Translations under genes and position numbers: made by a program
The notes under the pieces: generated by a model
The model's input: the letters and a program-made list of their open reading frames with translations, nothing else
What the model was told of the DNA's origin: nothing
Databases searched by the model: none
In this document: positions 1 to 7,651 of the stretch, in pieces
Layout of the letters: the number at the start of each line of letters is the position of its first letter
Numbering within the stretch: the first letter of the stretch is position 1
Assembly (NCBI GenBank): GCA_050692055.1
Contig: JBOGTC010000068.1
Location: forward strand, 1-21,858
Length of the DNA stretch: 21,858 bases
Source of the DNA: JBOGTC01 sp050692055
GTDB taxonomy: Bacteria > Chloroflexota > Limnocylindria > QHBO01
Reading direction: 5' to 3'

Positions 1-101
1 GCCCACGCCAGGCGGGCAGGGTCGCTCTCGGCGCCCCGCCGCACCACGAGGCGGCTCAGCTGTTCCTCGCTGCCGGGCGGGGGACTGGCGGCGGCGGTCA
101 T
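1..101 (-). CDS. Unidentified protein, N-terminal fragment (runs off window)
   Basis: An ATG at 101-99 on the minus strand opens a frame that stays open to the window edge (33 codons seen, beginning MTAAASPPPGSEEQLSRL). A strong AGAGGAG ribosome site sits 7 bases upstream, overlapping the end of the multicopper oxidase gene; the gap between the two genes is only 4 bases, so they are almost certainly co-transcribed and the product may act with the oxidase. The visible part is Pro/Ser-rich and then charged, with no signal peptide or membrane segment. It is too short to assign a family. Confidence 0.6.
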   Translation of the reverse strand, partial: MTAAASPPPGSEEQLSRLVVRRGAESDPARLAW

Positions 102-105
102 GGCG

Positions 106-1440
106 TCACTCCTCTTGGACGATGAGCGCCGTGACCATGCCGAACATTCCATCGGGACCCTCGGCGTGGGTCAGGACATGGCAGTGGTAGGCCCAGGTGC
201 CGACCTCGGTCGCGTCGACGAGCACGTCGATTCGCTCGCCCGGAGCGACCAGGACGGTGTCCTCGAAGTGAGGCGTCGGCAGGGTCCAGCCGTCCTTGGC
301 GATGACCAGCTGCGGGATCCCGTGCAGGTGCATCGGATGGATCTGGAGCCCCTCATTCATGTAACGGATCCGGATGAGGTCGCCTTGCGTCGCAACGATG
401 GGTGCGGTCGCCGGGAATCCCTTCCCGTTGATCGTGAAGCCGAGTGGACCGTCGTTCAGGATCATCGCCACGTCCTGGTCGACCTCCGGCGCGTCGGCCG
501 CCGGGTCGGTCACCACGAACGCGCCCAGTAGCCCCATCGGCACCTGCTCCTCGGCCATGAAGTGGCTGTGGTACATGTGCGAGCCGGCGTTGCGGAGCGT
601 GTACTCGTAGGTGAACGACTCGCCCGGCATGACCGCCGGCTGGCTGATCACCGGAACGCCATCCATGTCGGGGGGGACGAACAGCCCGTGCGAGTGAATC
701 GTGGTCGGTACGGGCAGCTCGTTGCGGAGGATGATCCGGACCCGGTCCCCAAGCGCGGCGCGCAGCTGCGGGCCTGGCACCATGCCGTTGTAGGCGTAGG
801 CCTCCACGACCGTCCCAGGCTCGGTCTCCCACTGAATGACCGATGCGGTGAGCTCCCACTGCAGGGTCCCATCGGGCTGGATCTCCGGTGCGAGGATCTC
901 GTTGCCCGTTCCTTCGGTTTCCGCCGGAAACTGCGCCGTCACCGCCGCATCGATGTCGCGCATCTCCTCGGCTGTGCGCTCCTCGTGCGGTGCCCCCGCC
1001 TGCTGGGATTCTCCGGGCGCGGCGACCATGACCTCCCCCGTCATTCCGCCGTCGGCGTGCCCCGGGACCGAGCACACGAATGACAGGCCCGCGGCGGGAA
1101 CCGTCACCTCGCCGGTCGCCGTCGAATGTGCCTCGGCCTCGATGGTCGTGCCGTCGACGAAGGTGATGTCGTGCAGCGTTCCGCCGTCGTTGACGAGCGT
1201 GACCGCGTAGACGCCGGGTTCCTCGACGTGCGACATCGCCGGCTCGAAGCCCAGATCGAAGGCACGGACCTCGATGGTGCCAACAGGTCCCGCCGGATGG
1301 TTTGTCGAGGCGGCCGGTGAGGAGGGAGCGCCGGTAGGGTTTCCAGGCTCGCCGAGGACGACGGCGATCAGGAGCATGACCAGCGCGAACATCGCGCCGG
1401 CCGTGGTGAAGGCGATCCAGAACGCAAGGATTCGGGGCAT
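106..1440 (-). CDS. Membrane-anchored multicopper oxidase with extra N-terminal cupredoxin domain
   Basis: 444 residues. A hydrophobic segment (about 6-29) anchors or exports the protein, followed by a Pro/Ser linker. Residues 54-140 form a plastocyanin-like domain with a full type-1 copper set (H90, C123, H128, M133). Residues 180-444 are a two-domain multicopper oxidase. Domain 1 has HSHG (249-252) and YHSHF (290-294); domain 2 has HPMHLHG (368-374) and YHCHVLTH (418-425), ending GMFGM. All eight trinuclear-cluster histidines are present. The type-1 Cys (C420) is in domain 2 only; domain 1 has Ser at the matching place. That fits a laccase or copper-oxidase type rather than a copper nitrite reductase, which carries type-1 copper in domain 1. 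The protein probably oxidises phenolics or metals outside the membrane; the substrate is not shown. The gene is followed 4 bases later by a partial gene. Confidence 0.88.
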   Translation of the reverse strand: MPRILAFWIAFTTAGAMFALVMLLIAVVLGEPGNPTGAPSSPAASTNHPAGPVGTIEVRAFDLGFEPAMSHVEEPGVYAVTLVNDGGTLHDITFVDGTTIEAEAHSTATGEVTVPAAGLSFVCSVPGHADGGMTGEVMVAAPGESQQAGAPHEERTAEEMRDIDAAVTAQFPAETEGTGNEILAPEIQPDGTLQWELTASVIQWETEPGTVVEAYAYNGMVPGPQLRAALGDRVRIILRNELPVPTTIHSHGLFVPPDMDGVPVISQPAVMPGESFTYEYTLRNAGSHMYHSHFMAEEQVPMGLLGAFVVTDPAADAPEVDQDVAMILNDGPLGFTINGKGFPATAPIVATQGDLIRIRYMNEGLQIHPMHLHGIPQLVIAKDGWTLPTPHFEDTVLVAPGERIDVLVDATEVGTWAYHCHVLTHAEGPDGMFGMVTALIVQEE

Positions 1441-1756
1441 CGGTTCTCCGTGGCGTGCAGCTGAGGGAAGTCCCCCGGCAGCGTATGGGCGAGTGCATCT
1501 GGCCCCTAGGGCCGGACGGCCCGGTCGTCGGGGGCCGCTCGGCCGATTTCACTCGGGACCTGCCGGGACGCTCATCTGGGGCAGCTGCTGTCCGCGCCCG
1601 TGCGTGGCCGCTCGCTGGTCGTGTGACCTATGGATCGCCATGACAGGGGCCTGATGGCTCCCGAATGGGTCCGTGTGTCACATGCGCACCATGCAACCGA
1701 GCGGCGAGAGTGTGTGTGGGAGATGTCCCACATCACACACTTGAAAGGAAACTCCA
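1441..1756. promoter_or_regulatory. Divergent intergenic region with imperfect inverted repeat
   Basis: This 316-base gap separates the oxidase (leftward) from the membrane protein (rightward), so both promoters should lie here. I see no convincing -35/-10 pair. The distinctive part is 1710-1740: a left arm GTGTGTGTGGGA, a GATG loop and a right arm TCCCACATCACACAC that pair with a small bulge. It ends 16 bases before the downstream ATG. It could be an operator or an RNA hairpin. GAAAGGAA at 1743-1750 is the ribosome site of the next gene. Confidence 0.4.
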
Positions 1757-2440
1757 ATGATCCGTCGGTTGCGGGGTCTCGGCATCGTTCTCGGCCTCAT
1801 CGGGTTTGCATTCGTTGCGGCCGGTGCGTTCGCCTTCATGAAGACCCAGGAGGGATACACCTCACTCAATGCCTTCAGCGCGGCGCAGGGCGTCGAGCTG
1901 ACATACAACGAAGAGGGGCAGCTGATCGACCGCGGCGAGCCCGAAGGTGCGCAGGCGATCATGGCGCTGATGACCGATGACTGGGGCTACCCGGTCGTGT
2001 CGGGCGAGCTCGATCCGAATGACCCGGTCGTCAACACCGGATCCGAGTACATGTTCCAGATGGCGACGGTCGCCTACCACACCCTGCACGGGACCCAGAC
2101 GATCGTGCTGGAAGAGGACGTCGAGTACAACGGCGAGCTGTACCCTGCCGGTGAGTACGAGTTTGCGGTGGATGGCCGCTACTGGGCCGACTTCGACCGC
2201 GAGCATCCGCTCGAGGGCCCGGCCCGCGCGCAGGCCTGGACCGGCGTGGCCCATGCACTGATCGGTCAGCTGGGTGTCGGAACCGTCACCGCATCGGCGC
2301 TGCAGATGGGCTTGGGCCTGGCCGCTCTGTTCGCAGGCGTTGGTGCCACGTTCCTGCTCACCGGCGCCGGTCTGGTGTGGGCAACCCGCGCCGAGACTGA
2401 GCCGGTCCCGGTGCTGCGCCGGTCCACCGTGCCGGCCTGA
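1757..2440 (+). CDS. Membrane protein with large extracytoplasmic domain, unknown function
   Basis: 227 residues. A first membrane helix (about 6-28) is followed by a polar domain of roughly 140 residues, then a second helix (about 190-215) and a short Arg-rich tail. The middle domain is acidic and aromatic (for example YMFQMATVAYHTLHG and ELYPAGEYEF) and has no Cys. The start is set by GAAAGGAA 6 bases upstream. I do not recognise the family. A strong hairpin follows 44 bases after the stop, so it looks monocistronic. Confidence 0.75.
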   Translation: MIRRLRGLGIVLGLIGFAFVAAGAFAFMKTQEGYTSLNAFSAAQGVELTYNEEGQLIDRGEPEGAQAIMALMTDDWGYPVVSGELDPNDPVVNTGSEYMFQMATVAYHTLHGTQTIVLEEDVEYNGELYPAGEYEFAVDGRYWADFDREHPLEGPARAQAWTGVAHALIGQLGVGTVTASALQMGLGLAALFAGVGATFLLTGAGLVWATRAETEPVPVLRRSTVPA

Positions 2441-2483
2441 GGGTTCGCGTATGGGGCCGAACTTGAGGGCCCCGCAACCCTCG

Positions 2484-2515
2484 CGAGGAGCCTGGTCCGT
2501 TGACCAGGCTCCTCG
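2484..2515 (+). terminator. Strong hairpin, terminator-like without T tract
   Basis: Perfect 14-bp arms (CGAGGAGCCTGGTC and its reverse complement) enclose a CGTT tetraloop. No T run follows. It lies 44 bases after the membrane-protein stop and before the next gene, as a factor-dependent terminator or a transcript-end stabiliser would. Confidence 0.65.
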
Positions 2516-2592
2516 TGCTCCACCAGCATTGGCACCGTCATCAACGAGGAGCTGAACCGATGAGCCGCAGCAATGATCGATAGGATCTCCTG

Positions 2593-3232
2593 ATGCGACT
2601 GGCTGTGCTTGGAGGAACGGGCAAGATCGGTGGCCTCGTCGTCGAGCAGGCGCTCGCGGCGGGGCACGAGGTGACGGTCCTCGTCCGTGACCGTGGGCGG
2701 CTCCCGTCGCTCGGGGAGAGCACCCTCGTACGGGTCGTCGACGGCGACGTCCGGGATGCCGATGTCGTGGCCCGTGTCGTGGAACGCGCCGACGTCGTCA
2801 TCAGCGCCCTGGGTCCGAACGGCAACACGCCGGACCAGGTGGGCCTTCTCGGAGGTGCGATGTCCAACACGATCGAGGCGATGCGGCGTCATGGCGTCAA
2901 GCGCATCGTCAACCTCTCGGGGGCTGCTGTTGACGCGCCAGGCGACCGCAAGCCGCTGCTCGATTGGATCGCGTCGCGCATCGTCGCCTCTTCGCCCGTT
3001 ACGTGGTCGCAGCCAAGCAGGCTGAGTTCGAGTTGCTGCGCGCGTCCGAGTTGGATTGGGTCGCCGCGCGACCACCATTGGTCACCGACGGCCCGCGGAC
3101 CGGCCGCTACCGGGTCGGCCTCGACATCCTGAAGCCGGGCGCTCGTATCTCGCGGGGGATGTCGCCGACTTCATGCTGGCGCAGGCAAGCACCATGACCT
3201 GCGCCGGCCAGGCCCCCTTCACCCTGTACTGA
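2593..3232 (+). pseudogene. NAD(P)-binding (NmrA/SDR-like) protein broken by two frameshifts
   Basis: The frame starts MRLAVLGGTGKIGGLVVEQA, a Rossmann GGTGxxG motif, and runs through VDGDVRD, DVVISALGPNG and KRIVNLSGA as in atypical short-chain dehydrogenases that act as NAD(P)H sensors or oxidoreductases. Near 2985-2995 the homologous reading moves to another frame (RLFARYVVAAKQAEFELL, then ELDWVAARPP). At the G run 3154-3158 it moves again (GDVADFMLAQAS) and ends at the TGA 3230-3232. Both shifts are explained by one missing base each. Restored, the protein would be about 213 residues, normal for the family. Decay and sequencing indels are both possible. A short gap and a likely upstream terminator suggest independent transcription. 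Confidence 0.75.
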
Positions 3233-3550
3233 TCACGCGAGCGTTGGCGGCGAGCCCTCGTCGGTGCACCGAGCCCATCCTCGAGCTGGACGCGCTGCGG
3301 GTTGGTCGTGGTCGTTCTCGCCGCCCTTGGCCCGGTCACGCGGGTGAGTGGGATGTTCGGGGTCCGCGCCTGGATTGACGCGGACCGATTCGCCGAGGTC
3401 CTCACCTCCCGCGCTGACCACGCAATCAGAAGCGGCGGTCGGGGACCGCGACCTCGACGCCGACGTTTGGTGAGCCGCAACGTCGACCATCGCCAGCGTA
3501 CACGGCGGGGTCATGACTTCTGTCACGCGCGAAGGGGCCGGCCGGCACTC
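3233..3550. other. Intergenic stretch with no recognised gene
   Basis: No frame here on either strand has a ribosome site plus a protein-like composition; long frames on both strands look like GC-rich shadows. The right end leads into the operator-like repeat of the ArsR gene, so the operon promoter should lie near 3500-3580. Confidence 0.4.
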
Positions 3551-3574
3551 ATCGACACCTGCGTATATGTCGAT
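3551..3574. promoter_or_regulatory. Inverted repeat upstream of ArsR gene (probable operator)
   Basis: ATCGACA (3551-3557) and TGTCGAT (3568-3574) are perfect inverted half-sites separated by 10 bases that include TATA. The centre-to-centre distance is 17 bases and the repeat ends 9 bases before the ATG at 3584. ArsR-family repressors usually bind such repeats over their own promoter, so autoregulation of the sulfur operon is the simple reading. Confidence 0.6.
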
Positions 3575-3583
3575 AGTCAGGCC

Positions 3584-3973
3584 ATGGACGAGATCACAGT
3601 CCTCCAGGCCGAGGTCCTCAAGGCGCTCGCCAGTCCGCGACGCATCGAGATCCTCCATGCGCTGGGCACAGGTCCGATCGAGGTCGGCCGTCTGGCCAGG
3701 TCGCTCGGCGCGAGCCAGCCGAACGTGTCACAGCACCTTGCGGTGCTCCGTGGAGCAGGCCTCGTCGAGGCCGAGCGCCAGGGTCGTGAGGTTCGCTACC
3801 GGCTGGCCGACCCGGACGTGATGGTCGCCTGCGGCGGGATGCGAGCCGTGCTCGAGCGACGCCTCATGCGGCTCGGCGAAATCGCCGCCGGCAGGACTGC
3901 TTCATCCGGTGCAGCCATCCCTGCAGTGGAGCCGGTGCCCATCTCCGTCTCCAGCCGCTCAGCTCCGAGGTGA
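3584..3973 (+). CDS. ArsR-family transcriptional regulator of the sulfur operon
   Basis: 129 residues. A winged helix-turn-helix covers about residues 5-80: LKALASPRRIEILHAL, then LARSLGASQPNVSQHLAVLR (recognition helix) and the wing QGREVRYRLAD. A single Cys lies in the helix after the wing (VACGGMRAVLERRL). Persulfide sensors of the BigR/SqrR group use two cysteines, so a one-Cys mechanism, another ligand or a different signal must apply. The tail is Ser/Pro/Ala-rich and may be disordered. The start is the ATG just after the 3551-3574 repeat; the frame is open further upstream but the homology begins here. The stop codon lies inside the ribosome site of the DsrE gene, 7 bases before it, so the two are co-transcribed. 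Confidence 0.85.
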   Translation: MDEITVLQAEVLKALASPRRIEILHALGTGPIEVGRLARSLGASQPNVSQHLAVLRGAGLVEAERQGREVRYRLADPDVMVACGGMRAVLERRLMRLGEIAAGRTASSGAAIPAVEPVPISVSSRSAPR

Positions 3974-3980
3974 CCTTTCA

Positions 3981-4394
3981 ATGGATGAGCCCCTGAACCT
4001 GGTTCTGTTCTCCGGGACCGACGACAAACTCCAGGCGGCCGCCGTGCTGACCGCCGGCGCCGCGGCGCTCGGCAAGCCGGTCAACGTCTTTCTCCAGTAC
4101 TGGGCCCTCGACGCCTTCCGGGCCGACCGGATTGCCCGCGACCATGGCCTCGCTCCCGAGGCCGGCGAGGAGGGCCGGCGGGCCGTCGAGGCGCTCCGGG
4201 TCGGAGGTCAGGCCAGCTGGGCCGAGACCCTTCGCCAGGCCAAGGAGCTTGGAGGCGTCGACATCCAGGCCTGCTCGCTGTCCATGGACCTGCTCCACCT
4301 TGATCAGACCGATCTCGACCCACTCGTGGACGGTGTGGAAGGCGTGACCGCCTTCTACCTCAATGCCGGCGCGGGCCAGCTCGTCTTCATCTAG
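3981..4394 (+). CDS. DsrE-family sulfur-transfer protein
   Basis: 137 residues, the usual size for DsrE/DsrF-like proteins. It begins LNLVLFSGTDDKLQAAAVL, the first strand and helix of the fold, and has C98 in DIQACSLSMDLL, the place where DsrE-type proteins carry the sulfur-binding cysteine. It ends in the typical hydrophobic strand AGQLVFI. The likely role is cytoplasmic persulfide carrier or acceptor for TusA, encoded 22 bases downstream. GAGGTGA 7 bases upstream sets the start. The TusA neighbour resembles DsrE3-TusA pairs of sulfur oxidisers, but the exact subfamily cannot be assigned by eye. Confidence 0.85.
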   Translation: MDEPLNLVLFSGTDDKLQAAAVLTAGAAALGKPVNVFLQYWALDAFRADRIARDHGLAPEAGEEGRRAVEALRVGGQASWAETLRQAKELGGVDIQACSLSMDLLHLDQTDLDPLVDGVEGVTAFYLNAGAGQLVFI

Positions 4395-4416
4395 CCACCT
4401 ACAGGAGACCGATCCC

Positions 4417-4650
4417 ATGACCCTTCAGATCCTCCAGCAGGTCGACGCGCGCGGCCTGTCGTGCCCCATGCCGATCGTCAAGACGGCGCAGACGATCAAG
4501 GCGATCGGTCCGGGGAGCCTCGTCGAGGTCATCGCGACCGATCCCGGATCCGTCAAGGACTTCGCGGCGTGGTCGCGGACGGCGGGCAACGAGCTGGTCG
4601 AGCAGTCAATTGACGACGGCGTGTTCCGCTTCGTCATCCGCCGAAGGTGA
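4417..4650 (+). CDS. tusA: TusA-family sulfur carrier protein (copy 1)
   Basis: 77 residues. VDARGLSCPMPIVKTAQTIK carries the CPxP signature with C16 as sulfur-carrying cysteine, followed by the GSLVEVIATDPGS strand-turn and a terminal FRFVIRRR strand. Proteins of this family move sulfane sulfur as a persulfide in tRNA thiolation, in molybdenum-enzyme maturation or in sulfur oxidation. Placement between two DsrE-type genes favours the oxidation or detoxification role. AGGAGA sits 10 bases before the ATG. The next gene starts 10 bases after the stop. Confidence 0.92.
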   Translation: MTLQILQQVDARGLSCPMPIVKTAQTIKAIGPGSLVEVIATDPGSVKDFAAWSRTAGNELVEQSIDDGVFRFVIRRR

Positions 4651-4660
4651 GGCATCAGCC

Positions 4661-5224
4661 ATGACACTGACCATCGAGCGGCCGGCCGAGACGGCCGCAG
4701 TTCCAGCTCCGGAACCAGACGTCGCGCGCCAAGCGGAGGCCGCCGCCAAGACCAAGGAGCTGGTCATCGTCAATTGGTCCGGCGACCTCGACAAGATCTG
4801 GCCGGTCCTCATCCTGTCGTCGACCGCGGCCGCCAGCGGCCTGCGCTGCAGGGTCTTCGTGACCTTCTGGGGACTGCTGCCGTTCGTCAAGGACCAGAAG
4901 CGGATCGTCGGCGAGAACTGGATGCAGAAGATGCTGACGCTGATGCAGCGTCCCGGCATCGACCACCTGAGGCTCAGCAAGATGAACTTCCTGGGGATGG
5001 GGCCCTGGATGATGGGCGTCCTCCGCAAGAAGTACCACGTCGCCAGCCCGCGCGAGCTCCTCGAAGCCGCCACCGCCATGGGCGTGGAGTTCATTCCGTG
5101 CCAGATGACGATGGACATGTTCGGGCTCAAGCGCGAGGACCTCATCGAGGAGATGGGCGAGCCCGCCGGTGCCGCGACGGCAATCGAGATCATGACCGAG
5201 GCCGACGCCTCGCTGTTCATCTAA
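4661..5224 (+). CDS. DsrE2-like (DsrE/DsrF/DrsH-like) protein
   Basis: 187 residues. A 30-residue Ala/Glu-rich leader precedes KELVIVNWSGDLDKIWPVLI, an Ala-rich helix and RVFVTFWGLLPFV. The later IPCQMTMDMFGL holds C147, the conserved cysteine of this group; C63 is another candidate. The Met-rich stretch around 108-120 (MNFLGMGPWMMG) is typical of DsrE2 proteins, which may sit at the membrane surface. The role is probably persulfide transfer between the flavoprotein and TusA. AAGGTGAGG, overlapping the upstream stop, sets the ATG. It is flanked by a TusA gene on each side. Confidence 0.85.
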   Translation: MTLTIERPAETAAVPAPEPDVARQAEAAAKTKELVIVNWSGDLDKIWPVLILSSTAAASGLRCRVFVTFWGLLPFVKDQKRIVGENWMQKMLTLMQRPGIDHLRLSKMNFLGMGPWMMGVLRKKYHVASPRELLEAATAMGVEFIPCQMTMDMFGLKREDLIEEMGEPAGAATAIEIMTEADASLFI

Positions 5225-5241
5225 GGAAGGGATGTGTCGCC

Positions 5242-5493
5242 ATGACTGACATGCTCACCGCGCCGGCCGCCACGCGGACCGTGGACGCACGGGGCAGCTT
5301 CTGTCCTGGCCCCTTGATGGAGCTTATCCGCGCGATCCGCGAGAGCGCGCCGGGCGAGGTCATCGCCGTCTACAGCTCCCATTCGGGCAGCAGGACCGAC
5401 ATCCCGATGTGGGTCGAGAAGGCGAACCATCGGCTGCTCGGCATCGAGACCCGCGACGGCTACGACGAGATCGTGGTCGAGAAGACCCACTGA
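5242..5493 (+). CDS. tusA: TusA-family sulfur carrier protein (copy 2)
   Basis: 83 residues. VDARGSFCPGPLMELIRAI has the CPxP motif as CPGP, with C21 as the sulfur carrier; the terminal strand is DEIVVEKTH. It differs from copy 1 in the helix after the motif and in having VYSSHSGSRTDIP where copy 1 has VIATDPGS, so the two copies probably have different partners. This version lies directly before the sulfide-oxidising flavoprotein (12 bases), pointing to a docking partner. AAGGAAGGGA lies upstream of the ATG. Confidence 0.88.
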   Translation: MTDMLTAPAATRTVDARGSFCPGPLMELIRAIRESAPGEVIAVYSSHSGSRTDIPMWVEKANHRLLGIETRDGYDEIVVEKTH

Positions 5494-5505
5494 GGAGGCC
5501 CGACG

Positions 5506-6667
5506 ATGAACCGCATTCTCATCCTCGGCGGCGGCGTCGGGGGGACGCTGACCGCCAACCTGCTGGTCCGCAAGCTGCGCCGCCAGGTCAAGGCCGGCGA
5601 GGCGACGATCACGGTCGTCGACCAGACCGGCCAGCACACCTACCAGCCCGGCTTCATGTACATCGCCATGGGCGGCGAGCGGGCAGAGGGCCTCCAGCGC
5701 CCCGCTGGAGCGGGGACTGCTCGACGCACGGATCACGCTGGTGGTGGGGGAGGTCGAGAAGGTCGACGAGAAGCGACGCCTTGTCCACCTCGCCGACGGC
5801 GAGCGCCTCGCATACGACTACCTGGTGCTGGCCACCGGGTCTCGGATCGTGCCCGAGGCGATCGAGCACTTCGAGACCGAGGCCGAGCACTTCTACACGG
5901 CCGAGGCGGCGCTCGAGCTGCGCAAGGCTCTCGACGCCTTCACCGGCGGCCGGATCGTGATCGGCATCGCCGGCATGCCGTACAAGTGCCCGCCGGCGCC
6001 GCTGGAGGTTGCCTTCCTGATCGAGGCCGAGCTTCGCCAGCGCGGGCTGCGTGACGCGTCCGAGCTCCATTTCTGCTCGCCGATCGGGCGCGCCTTCACG
6101 ATCGAGAGCGTGTCCGACATGGCGACGCCGATCCTCGAGCGCAAAGGCATCGAGCTGCACACGTTCTTCAACGTCGAGGCCATCGATCCCACCCGCCACG
6201 TCGTCCAGAGCCTCGAGGGCGAGGAGCTCGCCTACAACCTGCTCATCCTCGTGCCACCCCACAAGGGGCAGCAGTTCCTCATCGATTCCGGTCTCGCGCC
6301 CGCGCCTGGCGGCTGGCTGCCGACGGACCGCGCCACCCTCCATGTGGGCGGCCGGCCGAATGTCTACGCCCTGGGCGACGCCACCGACCTGCCGCTGTCG
6401 AAGGCGGGCTCGACCGCCCACTTCGAGGCACCGGTGGTGACTGAGCGGATCGTCGCCGGCGTCGAAGGGCGCGAGGTCGATCGCCGGCGTGGCGACTACA
6501 TGGGCAAGGTGATGTGCTTCTTCGAGATCGGCGACGGCAAGGGCACGCTGCTCCAGTTCGACTACGAGCATCCTCCCCGCCCACCCAAGCCGAACCAGCT
6601 CTGGCACCTGGGCAAGATCGTGTTCAACAAGACGTACTGGCACACGGTCCCCAAGGGCCGCGTGTGA
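5506..6667 (+). pseudogene. Sulfide:quinone oxidoreductase-like flavoprotein, one frameshift
   Basis: The restored protein is about 386 residues. The N-terminus RILILGGGVGGTLTANLL binds FAD; DYLVLATGSRIVP and VYALGDATDLPLSKAG are the second and third flavin-protein motifs; YKCPPAPLE carries a candidate catalytic Cys. This matches the sulfide:quinone oxidoreductase / flavocytochrome c sulfide dehydrogenase family, which oxidises sulfide to persulfide or polysulfide at the membrane. The frame breaks at the C run 5700-5703: four C where three would join QRP to LERGLLDARITLVVGE. The second part also has its own ATG at 5741, but that would lack the FAD-binding end. An indel error is a serious alternative to true loss because both sides stay well conserved. 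Confidence 0.78.
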
Positions 6668-6701
6668 CATGCGAGAGACGCGCAGCAACGAGGAGCTTGC
6701 G

Positions 6702-7211
6702 ATGGCAACGAAGACGGCCGCCGTCAGACTTGACGGCGATGGGTTGAGGCTCACCGCGCTGACGGGCAGCGGGTACACGCTGGTCATGGATAGCACGGAG
6801 GGCGACACCGGCCCGCGGCCGGCTGAGCTGCTGATGGTCGCGCTGGCGGGCTGCACCGCCATGGACGTCGTATCGATCCTGCGCAAGAAGCGGCAGTCCC
6901 TCCGCCGCTATGAGGTCCGCGTGGTCGGCACACAGCGCGACGATCCGCCGCCCCACGTCTTCGAGCACGTGCGGGTCATCCATGTCGTGGATGGTGACGT
7001 CGAGGTCCAGGCGGTGCGCCGAGCCATCGAGCTGTCGGCAACCAAGTACTGCACCGTCTCAGGCAACCTGACGTCCGGGGTCACCGAGATCCACCACGCT
7101 CTTTTCGTGCGCGCCACCGCCGGCGAGGAGCACTACGGCGATGTCGTCGTCACCGGCCCGGGGCAGAGTCCCGACATGGCGCGCCGCCGACCAGCGGCCC
7201 TGGCCAGTTGA
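6702..7211 (+). CDS. OsmC/Ohr-family peroxidase-like protein
   Basis: 169 residues from the ATG at 6702, chosen because GAGGAG lies 6 bases upstream; an in-frame ATG at 6669 right after the previous stop lacks a ribosome site. The OsmC fold is seen in RPAELLMVALAGCTAMDVV and the second-Cys region ATKYCTVSGNL; C51 and C117 are the redox pair of the family. OsmC and Ohr proteins reduce organic hydroperoxides and some handle persulfides, which suits its place after the sulfide-oxidising flavoprotein. The C-terminal tail of about 30 residues looks disordered. Its stop overlaps the next ATG (TGATG), so translation is coupled. Confidence 0.88.
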   Translation: MATKTAAVRLDGDGLRLTALTGSGYTLVMDSTEGDTGPRPAELLMVALAGCTAMDVVSILRKKRQSLRRYEVRVVGTQRDDPPPHVFEHVRVIHVVDGDVEVQAVRRAIELSATKYCTVSGNLTSGVTEIHHALFVRATAGEEHYGDVVVTGPGQSPDMARRRPAALAS

Positions 7212-7651
7212 TGAGTTTGGAGGGCATGGACGAGGTGGCTGTCTCGACCTCTGAGCCGGCACAGCGTCCCATTGAGCTGATCCTGCTGCGCCAGCTGGCA
7301 AGCTACCTGGACATGCCGATATTCGTCGTGGATGCCGAGGCCCGACTCGTCTACTACAACGAGCCCGCCGAAACTCTGTTGGGGATGCGGTTCGACGAGG
7401 TGGGCATGATGGAGATGGCCGACTGGCTGGCCGCGTTCCGGCCTGGGGAGGAGGCCGGCGCCACACTGCCCGCCGACCAGGTCCCCCTCCTCGTCGCGCT
7501 CCGCGAGCGTAGGCCCGTACACCGCGAGCTGTGGATCTCGGGACTCGACGGCGTCCGCCGGCCGATCGGCGCCACCGCGCTGCCGCTAGTCGGCCAGGGC
7601 GGTGTCCGCCTCGGCGCGGTGGCCATCTTCTGGGAGGAGCCCACGGCGTGA
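7211..7651 (+). CDS. Small PAS-domain protein
   Basis: 146 residues with one PAS domain: LASYLDMPIFVVDAEARLVY, then YNEPAETLLG and the C-terminal strands RRPIGATALPLV and GAVAIFWEEP. There is no kinase, GGDEF or DNA-binding part, so it would act as a stand-alone sensor through another protein. The start at 7211 overlaps the OsmC stop; an internal ATG at 7226 has GGAGG too close to it. The stop overlaps the GTG of the MBL-fold gene by four bases. Coupling suggests the PAS protein and the hydrolase work together, perhaps in signalling. No haem or flavin ligand can be assigned by eye. Confidence 0.78.
   Translation: MSLEGMDEVAVSTSEPAQRPIELILLRQLASYLDMPIFVVDAEARLVYYNEPAETLLGMRFDEVGMMEMADWLAAFRPGEEAGATLPADQVPLLVALRERRPVHRELWISGLDGVRRPIGATALPLVGQGGVRLGAVAIFWEEPTA

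Noticed and set aside
106..1440. Copper nitrite reductase
   Set aside because: Domain 1 has Ser in place of the type-1 Cys, while domain 2 has the full HCH type-1 set and all eight cluster histidines, as in laccase-like enzymes.
100..1654. Several long open frames on the plus strand opposite the multicopper oxidase
   Set aside because: They are GC-rich antisense shadows; the minus-strand frame has all copper ligands and a proper start.
4774..5220. Long Arg/Asp-rich frame overlapping the DsrE2-like gene
   Set aside because: Composition is a frame-shifted shadow; only its 3' end, from 5242, is a real gene (TusA copy 2).
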